The notes beneath the pieces were generated by a model. The model worked only from the letters and a program-made list of their open reading frames with translations, ran no database searches and was not told the origin of the DNA. A stretch of DNA of 64,000 nt, taken from assembly GCF_000496835.1 (NCBI RefSeq), contig NZ_KI543236.1:304669-368668 (forward strand), given 5' to 3'. The stretch is from Thalassobacillus devorans MSP14. GTDB lineage: Bacteria > Bacillota > Bacilli > Bacillales > Halobacillaceae. This document shows positions 53,666 to 62,189 of this stretch, piece after piece (within the stretch, counting starts at the first letter, position 1; every line of letters begins with the position of its first letter). The position numbers and the translations under genes are program-made.

Positions 53666-54502
53666 TTAGCTATCTCCGTTGTTTATAAAAGCGAATATAT
53701 GGTTGATGAATGGTTCTGTTTTCTCGATTTGGGTCCAGTGGCCACATTCAGTGAATACATGTAATTCGGCATGAGGTAAGAGATTGATTAATTTATAGCT
53801 GGTATCTTCAAATTTAATGACCTGGTCATTTAATCCATGGAACAGCAATGTTTCCGTACTGATTTTTTTAATTTCATCGTCAGGGAGAGCGAGTTCATCT
53901 AATCTTTCCTGACGTGAATCAAAGAACATTGCTTCAAAGGCATCTTTAGTGTCTGGATTAATACTTGCTTCGTAACGCATCTGAACCAATTCTTCATTTT
54001 TTGCTGCATCCTGGTTATAGGAGAATAATTGAATTAATTCGCGCATCGATTCAAGGCTTGGTTCGTAGCCCCAGACCTTATCTAAACCGTATGATACTTG
54101 ATGCTGCACACCAACTGTACCCATCAAAATCAGTTTCTTAACTAAATCAGGCCTTCTGTGAGCGACATGAAGGGACAAGGCACCCCCAAAAGAATTCCCT
54201 ACTAAATAGACAGGTTCATCAGAAACTGATTCTATAAATCCGATCAGATGGTCTACCCAGAGGTCCAGGGTGTATGCCTCCTTCGAAAGTTTATCAGTTT
54301 TGCCAAAACCAACGATATCCGGCGCAAATACATGCAGAGACTCACTTAATGCGGGGATAACCAGACGCCAGTTTGCAAAAGCTGACACTCCTGGTCCTGA
54401 GCCGTGAATCATAATCATTTTTTCATTTCCTGAACCTTCTTCATGGTAGTGGGTGTTGATTCCATTAACTTCCATATATTTAGAACTAGCAGTTATTTGC
54501 AA
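53666..54502 (-). CDS. Meta-cleavage product hydrolase (alpha/beta hydrolase, XylF/HsaD/BphD type)
   Basis: A protein of about 278 residues. Oxyanion-hole segment IHGSGPGVSAFANW near residue 33, nucleophile elbow VGNSFGGALSLHVA near residue 107, catalytic aspartate in LLFHGLNDQVIKFEDT near 220, and histidine in ECGHWTQIEKTEPF near 252. The SGPG motif is typical of C-C bond hydrolases acting on ring-cleavage products. GTG 54511 overlaps the AGGAG site; TTG 54502 is preferred. It is the downstream gene of the dioxygenase unit and should give a carboxylic acid plus 2-hydroxypenta-2,4-dienoate. Confidence 0.9.
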   Translation of the reverse strand: MQITASSKYMEVNGINTHYHEEGSGNEKMIMIHGSGPGVSAFANWRLVIPALSESLHVFAPDIVGFGKTDKLSKEAYTLDLWVDHLIGFIESVSDEPVYLVGNSFGGALSLHVAHRRPDLVKKLILMGTVGVQHQVSYGLDKVWGYEPSLESMRELIQLFSYNQDAAKNEELVQMRYEASINPDTKDAFEAMFFDSRQERLDELALPDDEIKKISTETLLFHGLNDQVIKFEDTSYKLINLLPHAELHVFTECGHWTQIEKTEPFINHIFAFINNGDS

Positions 54503-54570
54503 GTAAAACACTCCTTTTAGGTTTAAAACAGAATTATCTTATAAACGGTCAATAAGTGTAGGGAAGAAAG

Positions 54571-54604
54571 CAGGAAAGAGGAGCTGACTTTGTCCTCTTT
54601 CCTG
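54571..54604 (-). terminator. Strong intercistronic hairpin between dioxygenase and hydrolase genes
   Basis: CAGGAAAGAGGA (54571-54582) and TCCTCTTTCCTG (54593-54604) form a perfect 12-bp stem. On the minus strand it is followed by CTTTCTTCCC. It may partly terminate transcription, or stabilise the upstream message. Confidence 0.6.
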
Positions 54605-54627
54605 GAACACTATTTAAATAGTAGAAA

Positions 54628-55605
54628 CTAAGAATTTTTTACTGGAGTCTTTCTTTTTACTGGAGTTCCATACTCAAAAAATTCTTGAGGCAGATTAGAT
54701 CCGTGCCAAATGATGGCCTTTTCTAAATCTGCACCTTTCCATTCGACGGTCTTCCAATCAGGGTCGAAAATTTGGTATCCAGGATCACCGAATAATTCGA
54801 CGCGATTGCCGCCTGGCTCGACTACATATAAAAAGCAGGCTTGTGTGACACCGTGTTTACCTGGACCGGCTTCAATTTCGTAGCCACGTTCAATCAGTAA
54901 ATCTGCAACATCTGATAAATGCTGAGGGAACCCATACCAATAGCAGACGTGATGCAGACGTCCTTCTTCTCCTAATGCATCTCCCATAATAGCGATATCA
55001 TGAACCAGGTTACTTACGCTTAACCAGGCTGCAATATCTGAGTCGTCATCTGCCAAAATACGCTCACGAACTTTAAAGCCCAGTGCTTCCTCATAAAATT
55101 CAACGTTTTTATTTGTTTCTTTAGCCAGTAAATTAATATGGTCCAGCCGGCGTACAGGAACACCATAATTCGGACGGCGCTGTGGGCGATTTAACAATGG
55201 TGTTTTCTCTTCTTCAGGAGCTTGATAATATTCCACCTCCCAAAAGATTTCTACTTTATGACCATCAGGGGAGTGAAATTGATAGGCAGGACCATGCCCT
55301 ATATCGCCATCGACCCAGCCAATGCCGTAGCCCATTTCCTCAATTGCAGCGACACGGCGCTCAAGTGCCTGAGGGGAGGTTGCCCGTAAGGCTAGATGAC
55401 CTAATCCTGCTTCCTCATTTTCTGTGATGATCAGAGTATTATGGTAGTGATCCTCATAAGCCCGCATATACACGGACTTTCCTTCACAATGGGAGATACA
55501 CATTCCCATGATATCTTTAAAAAATGCAACGGATTCCTCTACTTTTGGACTGTAAATTTCAACATGCGCCAGATGGGCTACATCAAAAATCGGTTCTTTT
55601 GTCAT
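54628..55605 (-). CDS. Type I extradiol (catechol 2,3-) dioxygenase
   Basis: A 325-residue two-domain VOC-fold enzyme. Predicted Fe(II) ligands are H156 (RRLDHINLL), H219 (RLHHVCYW) and E270 ([10 protein letters not shown]); the spacing of 63 and 51 residues is close to that of XylE. The segment [18 protein letters not shown] closes the N-terminal domain. It opens a catechol ring next to one hydroxyl to give a 2-hydroxymuconic-type product. A proper site (GGAGG) precedes ATG 55605. It lies between the monooxygenase (upstream) and the hydrolase (downstream). Confidence 0.93.
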   Translation of the reverse strand: MTKEPIFDVAHLAHVEIYSPKVEESVAFFKDIMGMCISHCEGKSVYMRAYEDHYHNTLIITENEEAGLGHLALRATSPQALERRVAAIEEMGYGIGWVDGDIGHGPAYQFHSPDGHKVEIFWEVEYYQAPEEEKTPLLNRPQRRPNYGVPVRRLDHINLLAKETNKNVEFYEEALGFKVRERILADDDSDIAAWLSVSNLVHDIAIMGDALGEEGRLHHVCYWYGFPQHLSDVADLLIERGYEIEAGPGKHGVTQACFLYVVEPGGNRVELFGDPGYQIFDPDWKTVEWKGADLEKAIIWHGSNLPQEFFEYGTPVKRKTPVKNS

Positions 55606-55653
55606 TTAAAATTCCTCCTTTAATTTTGTGGGGTTATTAGAACTGGCATGGAT

Positions 55654-56865
55654 TTACCACATTGGATGTCCATCCAGGCCAAGAATGGATTTTCCGTACC
55701 CTGCCATGGCATCTTCATACAGATGGGTAGGGTGGGAAGCAACAGCGAGTATGTCCCGAACAAAACGTTCGCTATGCATGTCCTTATATAGTGAATTTCC
55801 ACCAAGGGTTATTAACACCCGTGTTGCCGTTTCTGCTGCTGTTTTGGCGACGTGACCGCGCATCGCGAACAGCTGTTCACGCTCTTCCTCTTCTAAAACC
55901 TGTATCCCGTTTTCCTGGTAGTAATGTAATTTATCCATATATTCCTTCGCGACAGCTTTTAAAGCATTCAGCTGCATGGTTAATTCTCCAAGTGTGCGTT
56001 GAGCACCGCCAGCATCTTTTTCACTGGAATTATTATTGTAAATACGTACGCGGCTTTTTGTTTTATCCTTAAAGTCCTGAACCAGGCGTTCGAGCCCGCC
56101 GATGGCAATTTGAGGGAACCCGGACAAGAAGAATGCCAGATAAGGAACATTGAAAATTTGATAGTCTTCTTCGTAATTGCCATCTGGAGCCGTAGCACCT
56201 TTTACCACACGGGACAGCGGGAATACGTAACCAGGATCGACATACACATCGTCAACTTTAACGGCGTTACTTCCTGTGCCGCGAAGTCCAATCGCATCCC
56301 AGTTTTCTATGATTTCTGTATCTTTTTTATGAACGATAAACAGGCTCAGTTCAGGCTCGTCAGCATCTCTCATTTTATGAATGGCACCGAGGGCGATCCA
56401 ATCACACCATAATACCCCGCTGCAGAAATTCCAGTGCCCGCTGATACGATAACCTTTTCCATCCGGATCATCCGTAACTTTGCCAACTGGGGCAAAAACG
56501 TCGGCCATCAAGGAACCGCTGTTATATAAATCTTCCCGGCCCTGTTTTGGTAAATATGCCGGCCCTGTTTCGTGGATGATGGCAAAATAGGTGATCCATG
56601 AAGCTGGCACACTATAATTGGCGATTGTCCGGACGATATCACCGAAAGTATAGTAATCCAGTTCCTGTCCGCCATAGGTTTTTGGCCGCAGAAGTTTATG
56701 AAACTCGGCTTCTTTAATCTTTTCTATAACTACATCTGGCAACTGTGCGTCGATATCTGCTTGTAATGCATGCTCTTCAGCAAGTTCTCCGACTTCTTTT
56801 GCTTTTTGAAGCAGTTCTTCCCGATTAACAGTTTTAGTAAATGATTCTACAGTAGTAATGGACAT
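55654..56865 (-). CDS. Flavin-dependent monooxygenase, acyl-CoA dehydrogenase fold (HsaA/HpaH-C2/group D type)
   Basis: A 403-residue oxygenase component. The N-terminal helical domain is followed by the middle beta domain (GKGYRISGHWNFCSGVLWCDWIALGA in part: GYRISGHWNFCSGVLWCDW, near residue 135; GLRGTGSNAVKVDDVYV near 200), and the C-terminal four-helix bundle ends GGNSLYKDMHSERFVRDILAVASHPTH in which the final HPTH-like region is typical. It uses reduced flavin from the reductase at 60838 to hydroxylate a phenol to a catechol. It has GGAGG before ATG 56865. Upstream is a promoter region almost identical to that of the lipoprotein at 57101. Confidence 0.9.
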   Translation of the reverse strand: MSITTVESFTKTVNREELLQKAKEVGELAEEHALQADIDAQLPDVVIEKIKEAEFHKLLRPKTYGGQELDYYTFGDIVRTIANYSVPASWITYFAIIHETGPAYLPKQGREDLYNSGSLMADVFAPVGKVTDDPDGKGYRISGHWNFCSGVLWCDWIALGAIHKMRDADEPELSLFIVHKKDTEIIENWDAIGLRGTGSNAVKVDDVYVDPGYVFPLSRVVKGATAPDGNYEEDYQIFNVPYLAFFLSGFPQIAIGGLERLVQDFKDKTKSRVRIYNNNSSEKDAGGAQRTLGELTMQLNALKAVAKEYMDKLHYYQENGIQVLEEEEREQLFAMRGHVAKTAAETATRVLITLGGNSLYKDMHSERFVRDILAVASHPTHLYEDAMAGYGKSILGLDGHPMW

Positions 56866-56868
56866 GTT

Positions 56869-57011
56869 AATTCCTCCTTCAGTTTGTAAGCGCTATCAAG
56901 TGAATCAGCAGGCCTTCCTGATTGGTTTTCATTATATTGATAGTGGAAAGATTAAGATAGCTACAATAAATACGAAAGTTTATCATATTTTCAGATTATT
57001 CATACGAATTC
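56869..57011 (-). repeat. Duplicated promoter region, copy A (in front of the monooxygenase)
   Basis: About 140 bases almost identical to 58178-58321 (about six substitutions over the last 127 aligned bases). On the minus strand it holds a TATAAT (plus 56931-56936) with no good -35, an imperfect dyad AATCAG...CTGATT, a cre box and the ribosome binding site. Confidence 0.9.
56884..56899 (-). promoter_or_regulatory. cre box (CcpA operator) A
   Basis: TTGTAAGCGCTATCAA fits the CcpA consensus WTGNAANCGNWNNCAW fully. It lies between the TATAAT and the ribosome binding site of the monooxygenase, a road-block position for catabolite repression. Confidence 0.8.
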
Positions 57012-57100
57012 ATACCAGAGAGGGGAACACAATATAGAGATTCAAAGATTATTAGTTCTTCCAATGAAATAGTCAGAAGACTACAATCCTGTCTTGCAGT

Positions 57101-58114
57101 TTATTCCTTGTTTTGGTTTTTAACATCGATTTCATTGCCAATTTCAAAGGTCATTAAATCTTCTCCCAACATCACTTTCCCGTTGTATAATTCATTTGTT
57201 CTTTTTACAAATTTAGCATCCTTGTCTGTCATACCTAATGAAATAATATGGGTATAGACTGCCAGCTTTGGATCGATTTCTTTAAAAACTTTTGCTGATT
57301 GTTCAGGAGTACTGTGATACGCGGAAATACTTTTAAAAGTATTGGATAGACTTTCATCGTCAGGTTCTGGATCTGATGCAATGACCTCATGGATAATCAG
57401 GTCAGTACCTTTAGCATTTTTAATTAAATTTTTACTATATGTTGTATCGCCGGATATAACGACTGATTTCCCTTTATAGTTTACTCGGAAGCCAAAAGCC
57501 GGTTTCATGGAACCGTGATCTACTTTAAAGGCAATAATTTCTATTCCGTTATTTTTGTAGATGACACCCTCTTCAAATTCATTTACCTTGGTTTTTAATC
57601 CATTGTTTGCTGATTTCGCTACCTCTTGCCGGTTTGTCACATCCTTCTCATAAGCTTGATAAAAGCCATCAACCATATTCTGGGTGCCAGTTGGTCCCCA
57701 TAATTTTAAAGCTTCTTGCCTTCCACCCATACTAGGGATAGGGACACTTCCCGTAATTAGAAGATCAGGAAAACCAACTGTGTGATCGTGATGGAGGTGT
57801 GTTAGAAATAATTTATCGATTTCTCCTGCCTTAATTCCAAGCTGTTGTAATCTTATGGTGCTGCCACGTCCAGCATCAAATAATAATTTCTCCCCACCAA
57901 CTTCAACCAGTGTTGAAGCTCCAAAACGTTTAATTGATGGAATAGGAGAACCTGTGCCAAGCAATGTAACTTTCATTTTTACATCTGATTCAGCTTTGTT
58001 ATTTTGGGCTTCCTTTTGCTTTCCATTATCTGCAGAAGCACTGGAATTGCTGCTGCAAGCCGTTAATAAAGCTGCTAAAATCAATAAAACACATACGTTC
58101 ATACACTTCTTCAA
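57101..58114 (-). CDS. Metallo-beta-lactamase-fold lipoprotein (RNase Z/arylsulfatase-like hydrolase)
   Basis: A protein of about 337 residues. Signal peptide with lipobox LLTAC (Cys20) predicts a membrane-anchored extracytoplasmic protein. Metal motif THLHHDH gives H106, H108, D110 and H111; further ligands are in DHGSMKPAFGF (near 215), GDTTYSKN and the late AYHSTPEQ. The fold is like RNase Z and AtsA-type arylsulfatases; an RNA role outside the cell is unlikely. TTG 58114 follows AAGGGAAG, and the longer frame to 58174 is not needed. It shares its promoter region with the monooxygenase, which suggests it frees or processes the phenolic substrate. Confidence 0.8.
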   Translation of the reverse strand: MKKCMNVCVLLILAALLTACSSNSSASADNGKQKEAQNNKAESDVKMKVTLLGTGSPIPSIKRFGASTLVEVGGEKLLFDAGRGSTIRLQQLGIKAGEIDKLFLTHLHHDHTVGFPDLLITGSVPIPSMGGRQEALKLWGPTGTQNMVDGFYQAYEKDVTNRQEVAKSANNGLKTKVNEFEEGVIYKNNGIEIIAFKVDHGSMKPAFGFRVNYKGKSVVISGDTTYSKNLIKNAKGTDLIIHEVIASDPEPDDESLSNTFKSISAYHSTPEQSAKVFKEIDPKLAVYTHIISLGMTDKDAKFVKRTNELYNGKVMLGEDLMTFEIGNEIDVKNQNKE

Positions 58115-58177
58115 ATAACTTCCCTTGATAGTTTCTGTAAGCTTTTGAAGAAGATAAAAAAATTTAATCGGCAAATA

Positions 58178-58321
58178 AATTCCTCCTTTACATTTGTAAG
58201 CGCTGTCAAATAAATCAGCAGGCCTTCCTGATTGGTTTTCATTATATTGATGGTGGAAAGATTAAGATAGCTACAAAAAATACGAAAGTTTATCATATTT
58301 TCAGATTATTCATATGAATTC
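58178..58321 (-). repeat. Duplicated promoter region, copy B (in front of the lipoprotein)
   Basis: Matches 56869-57011 in the same orientation with one small indel near the ribosome binding site and about six substitutions. It includes the same -10 region, dyad and cre box. Confidence 0.9.
58194..58209 (-). promoter_or_regulatory. cre box (CcpA operator) B
   Basis: TTGTAAGCGCTGTCAA fits the cre consensus; one base differs from box A. Same position relative to the promoter. Confidence 0.78.
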
Positions 58322-58380
58322 GCAGGGTCGGAATGATGAGAGAGGAAGAGGGATAGGGATTGTAGGGGCGGATTAAAAAA

Positions 58381-58427
58381 CCTTAAAAGAAGAATGCAGT
58401 CAGGCCAACTGCATTCTTCTTTTAAGG
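58381..58427. terminator. Bidirectional terminator with 20-bp perfect stem
   Basis: 58381-58400 and 58408-58427 are exact reverse complements with a 7-base loop; A6 precedes and T3 follows. It closes the regulator transcript on the minus strand. Confidence 0.8.
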
Positions 58428-58443
58428 TTTCATTTTGCTAAAA

Positions 58444-58491
58444 TTTGGAGGGCTCCGGGGTGTTTAAAGAAACACCCCGGAGCCCTCCAAA
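58444..58491. repeat. 22-bp perfect GC-rich hairpin
   Basis: 58444-58465 and 58470-58491 are exact reverse complements with a 4-base loop; the core includes GGAGGGCTCCGGGG. It lies 13 bases past the regulator stop codon and forms a tandem terminator/insulator with 58381-58427. Confidence 0.8.
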
Positions 58492-58504
58492 TAATGGTAA
58501 GCGA

Positions 58505-60343
58505 TTAGATTTTGATTTTTCCTTTTGTTTTTAAGATATTTAATGCCATATAAACGGAAAATACGCTCTGGGTATCATTTAAATCGATGTTTAAAATATC
58601 ACTGATTTTGTCGAGTCGATAGCGCAAACCACTGATAGACATAGTGAGGGCCTTAGCTGTGTGGTTGATGTTAAGACCATTCTCTATATATGCATATAGC
58701 GTTTCGACAAGCTCGGAATTTTTATCACATTCGAGTAATTGACCGACTTGCTTTTCTACAAAACGATTAATTAATGTTTCATCTGGAATTTGAAATAAGA
58801 CACTTTCAATCCCTAAGTCTTCAAAAAACTGAATCTGCTTGTTTGGATTTTTTGCTTTTAGAGTAGCTATGGTTTCATCATATAAAGTAGGCAGCTGGTC
58901 TATTTTTTGAACGACAGAGCTGACACCGACAAAAAACTTATAGTCGCCGAAGCGGCGGGAGCAGTGCTTTAATAATTGTTTTATGAATTTTGATTGCTTC
59001 ATACAAACTTCTTTGAAAGAAGAATACTCAATTAAAGTGATGATCTTACCTGCTTTTTGAGATACAATGGCGTTTATCTTTCGCTCTTTGAAAAATAAGT
59101 TAATGTATCGTACCAGATCTTCATTAACTTCAATTTCATAATTCAGTTCAGAGTTATTGATATCTCTTTCCATCGTAAGCATCCAGTAAGAATCATCCGG
59201 GTTAAAATTAAGATAGTAGGCTATTTTATAGAGTTCTTCTTTCTCTAACCTTCTTCCCAAAACATCACTTAAGAAGCCACGCCGGATGTTTTGCTCTGTA
59301 TTGACTTTAATATTTTCATTAAGCAGGATTATCGATGCGGTAAGAGAAGCCTGATCGATAACCATATACTCTAAATCATTAGGGGTATGATCATCCAGAT
59401 AAATAAACGAGCAATACCCCTTGATTTCCTGCTCTAGCCAAATAGGCGTCCTCAGTATGCCTATTCCCTCAGGACCAGTTATAAAGTCAGTCGTTTTTGT
59501 ATTTATTTTATCCAGGTCAGCATCAATCGTAACATTATTAGACTTCACCATGATTTGATGGTATTCATTTTCTATAAATACCGGAAGGCCGGTTGTTTCA
59601 TATAGCAAGTCTACGATTTTTTGTAATCCCTGCTTTGCTAGTAATTCTTCGATTAATTTGCGATGGACATGATACGCTTTATTTAAATTATCGCGTTCTT
59701 TTTTAAATTTTGCAGTGATCTCATCCAATTCCTGAATCATACTGTTGGACTGATAATATCTATATTCGTTTTCCAGCTCTTGTCCCCATTTTTCCATCGG
59801 CATACAAATGACTTCACATTTATCTTCGCCCATGGCACTACATTTTGTTTCTTTAACGAGAATTGGTCTTTTTAAGACGGTTGATAAATAACCGCTCGCA
59901 TATCCACACATGGTATGACACACTGGCTGGTCACTGGGAATACCGTTTTTCAAGTATTCATCTGCTTCAAATGAATTGAACCAGGAGACATCGATCGCCT
60001 CTAAGTCGCCTTCGTCGTCATAACGGATATCGTCTATTTCCACCCGATCGAGGTATCCATGTAACTGATGCAATTGGGGCCCCGCATTAATCAGGTCGAG
60101 TTCACTTTCCCACTCACATGTTAAAGCTTTTTCTCCGTCACTTACCCCGTTATGCCAGCCATAGCGTACAAAAATCCCCTTGGAGCGATCGTCCCCGATT
60201 GTAGAGCGAAGTTCCTTTTTCAACGACGAAATCGCTGTGATCGGAATGGTAACCATCCGTTCATAAAAAGCATGTAAAGCCTCTTCTTTTGGTAATCCAA
60301 ATAATACATCATTTAAATTTGTGCGGCTCAAATCGGTACTCAC
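58505..60343 (-). CDS. Aromatic-responsive regulator: XylR_N + V4R sensor domains with PucR-type helix-turn-helix
   Basis: A protein of about 612 residues. Residues 1-95 resemble the activator-of-aromatic-catabolism XylR_N domain (LFGLPKEEALHAFYERMV), residues ~100-185 the V4R domain with its cysteine cluster (PVCHTMCGYASGYLS, KCSAMGEDKCEVICMP). Then comes a coiled coil, a GAF/PucR-like middle, and a C-terminal PucR helix-turn-helix (YIENGLNINHTAKALTMS, GLRYRLDKISDIL). There is no sigma-54 AAA domain, unlike XylR/DmpR. GTG 60343 lies after AGGAAGGGG; the frame to 60400 is not needed. It is divergent from the flavin reductase operon and likely activates the pathway on sensing a phenolic. Confidence 0.88.
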   Translation of the reverse strand: MSTDLSRTNLNDVLFGLPKEEALHAFYERMVTIPITAISSLKKELRSTIGDDRSKGIFVRYGWHNGVSDGEKALTCEWESELDLINAGPQLHQLHGYLDRVEIDDIRYDDEGDLEAIDVSWFNSFEADEYLKNGIPSDQPVCHTMCGYASGYLSTVLKRPILVKETKCSAMGEDKCEVICMPMEKWGQELENEYRYYQSNSMIQELDEITAKFKKERDNLNKAYHVHRKLIEELLAKQGLQKIVDLLYETTGLPVFIENEYHQIMVKSNNVTIDADLDKINTKTTDFITGPEGIGILRTPIWLEQEIKGYCSFIYLDDHTPNDLEYMVIDQASLTASIILLNENIKVNTEQNIRRGFLSDVLGRRLEKEELYKIAYYLNFNPDDSYWMLTMERDINNSELNYEIEVNEDLVRYINLFFKERKINAIVSQKAGKIITLIEYSSFKEVCMKQSKFIKQLLKHCSRRFGDYKFFVGVSSVVQKIDQLPTLYDETIATLKAKNPNKQIQFFEDLGIESVLFQIPDETLINRFVEKQVGQLLECDKNSELVETLYAYIENGLNINHTAKALTMSISGLRYRLDKISDILNIDLNDTQSVFSVYMALNILKTKGKIKI

Positions 60344-60837
60344 ACAAAGCCACCCCTTCCTATTGAATGTTACGAAGCAACACTTATCATGAGCCTCCAT
60401 TTGAATAGAGTTTTAAACTTTTCACACGAAAAAACATAGAATTTTGCTATTTATCGTAGGATTCATTTCACATACATAAGTGCTACCATTTAATTATTCA
60501 ACACCAGGCGAGATGGATCAGGGGTGAGAGGAGCAGTGTTATTCTGTCATTTACTTCTATCTCTTAACTAGTCGAATTTGCAAACGGTTACATTTTAAAT
60601 GGGCAAGATTTAAGAAGTAACCACTATATTTAAGTTGCAAAACATTATAACACATACCGCGAAAATTGTCAGAATAATTTTTATCTTCAACTAAAGGAGG
60701 GCATTGATGAATCAAAGATAAAAGTTGCTCGTACAGGGAAATGGCATGTAAGCAGAAGATGTTTGTACCAGCCGGCTTCCAAGCAGGCTGATGCATGAAC
60801 AATAAATCTTAACATTACTATCAAGGAGGTAATTTTG
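60344..60837. promoter_or_regulatory. Divergent intergenic region between regulator and flavin reductase
   Basis: About 490 AT-rich bases without a convincing gene. It should hold the promoters of both the regulator and the reductase operon. The clearest site is the cre box at 60578-60593. No copy of the 140-bp promoter repeat is present here. Confidence 0.5.
60578..60593 (+). promoter_or_regulatory. cre box (CcpA operator) C
   Basis: TTGCAAACGGTTACAT fits the relaxed cre consensus TGNAANCGNWNNCA. It lies in the divergent region upstream of the reductase operon. Confidence 0.6.
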
Positions 60838-61317
60838 ATGGATGATCGTCAATTCAGAAATGCAATGGGGAAATTTGCTACCGGGGTGACTGTAATTGCG
60901 ACAGAAACAGATGGGAAGGTACACGGGATGACTGCAAATGCATTTATGTCCGTATCACTGGATCCAAAACTGATTGTGATATCGGTTAAAGAAGGTGCGA
61001 AAATGCTTGATAAAATCAAGAAAAGCAATCATTTTTCCGTGAATGTCCTATCCTGTGAACAACAGGAAGAATCAATGATTTTTGCCGGGCAGAAGCAACC
61101 GGAAGAAGAGTTCCAATTTGATTATTTAGAGGAAGTTCCAGTTGTGAGAAATGCATTAGTCCAGCTTTCCTGTGAAGTCTATAATGAGCATGTGGAAGGG
61201 GATCATACGTTGTTTGTCGGACAAGTGACAGAGATGGAACTGAAAGACGGCGAGCCACTTATTTTTAACTGCGGAAAATACCGGGAACTGAAAGAAATGG
61301 AAAGTGTAACTAACTAA
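60838..61317 (+). CDS. Flavin reductase (HpaC/HsaB/PheA2 type)
   Basis: A 159-residue NAD(P)H:flavin oxidoreductase of the flavin-reductase-like (PF01613) family. It begins DDRQFRNAMGKFATGVTVIAT, then HGMTANAFMSVSLDPKLIVISV and later HTLFVGQVTEMEL, the standard order of this family. It supplies reduced flavin to the oxygenase at 55654. ATG 60838 is seven bases after AAGGAGGT. It heads a three-gene operon with an FAD synthetase and a dienoate hydratase. Confidence 0.92.
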   Translation: MDDRQFRNAMGKFATGVTVIATETDGKVHGMTANAFMSVSLDPKLIVISVKEGAKMLDKIKKSNHFSVNVLSCEQQEESMIFAGQKQPEEEFQFDYLEEVPVVRNALVQLSCEVYNEHVEGDHTLFVGQVTEMELKDGEPLIFNCGKYRELKEMESVTN

Positions 61318-61344
61318 TCCAGGTATGGAAAGGGGAGAAAGCTG

Positions 61345-62166
61345 ATGAAAACCATCTATTTAAATTCACAGAACCTGACTTACTGGCAGCAGCATTCCAA
61401 CCGAAATGTCATCGCTTTAGGGTTTTTTGATGGCGTTCATAAAGGCCATCAAAAAGTGATAAGGGAAGCCAAAAAGGAAGCAGAAAGAAGAGGTGTGGAT
61501 TTAACGGTGATGAGCTTTTTCCCCCATCCTAAAGTGGTTCTTTCCGGTGGGAAGAAGAAGTTCGATTACTTGATGCCTATGAAGGATAAAGCCCAGGTGC
61601 TGGAATCGTTGGGGGTTGATTGCTTCTATATCGTAAAGTTTGATAAAAATTTTGCCTCTCTTTCCCCTCAACACTATGTAGAAAAATATCTATTAAAATT
61701 CGGTACCGTGCATGCGGTAGCAGGATACGATTTTCATTATGGCCGGATGGGAGAAGGAAATATTGATCGCCTGGCAGAGGATTCCGGCGGTATGTTAGAG
61801 GTAACTAAGGTTAGTAAAATCGAGTATCTGGGAAAGAAGATAAGCTCCACACACATTAGGAATTCGATAGCTGAAGGGCAGGTAAATAACCTCGCTTCCA
61901 TGCTGGGGCGCTTTTATGAAGTGAAAGGCAGGCTCGCCGGCCATTCCTTCTACCCGGATGACTATTACATGCTGCCGGGAAATGGCGTGTATGAAGTGAC
62001 AATCAACTCCGGAAGCGAGGTATTTTACACAACCGTAGACAACCACCCGGAAGAAGGCAGATTCGAACTAATGGATAAAAGCTTAAAGCAAAAACTGAAT
62101 GGCTCGGAAGTTACCGTTATATGGAGAAAATGTCTGTCCAATGAAAAAGTTTTCGAGTACGTATGA
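61345..62166 (+). CDS. FAD synthetase (RibF-like) paralogue
   Basis: A 273-residue protein. The N-terminal adenylyltransferase domain is clear: VIALGFFDGVHKGHQKVI near residue 23 (nucleotide-binding GxFDGxHxGH), then SFFPHPKVVLSG near 52, AGYDFHYGRMGEGN near 130, and ISSTHIRNSIAEG near 170. The riboflavin kinase half is present in outline but degenerate: RFYEVKGRLAGHS keeps the start, while the usual PTAN magnesium motif is replaced by DDYYMLPGNGVY. It is therefore probably FMN adenylyltransferase only. Its place between reductase and hydratase suggests extra FAD supply for the monooxygenase. Confidence 0.88.
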   Translation: MKTIYLNSQNLTYWQQHSNRNVIALGFFDGVHKGHQKVIREAKKEAERRGVDLTVMSFFPHPKVVLSGGKKKFDYLMPMKDKAQVLESLGVDCFYIVKFDKNFASLSPQHYVEKYLLKFGTVHAVAGYDFHYGRMGEGNIDRLAEDSGGMLEVTKVSKIEYLGKKISSTHIRNSIAEGQVNNLASMLGRFYEVKGRLAGHSFYPDDYYMLPGNGVYEVTINSGSEVFYTTVDNHPEEGRFELMDKSLKQKLNGSEVTVIWRKCLSNEKVFEYV

Positions 62167-62189
62167 CCAGGAAAGGAAGCGTGGGAATA

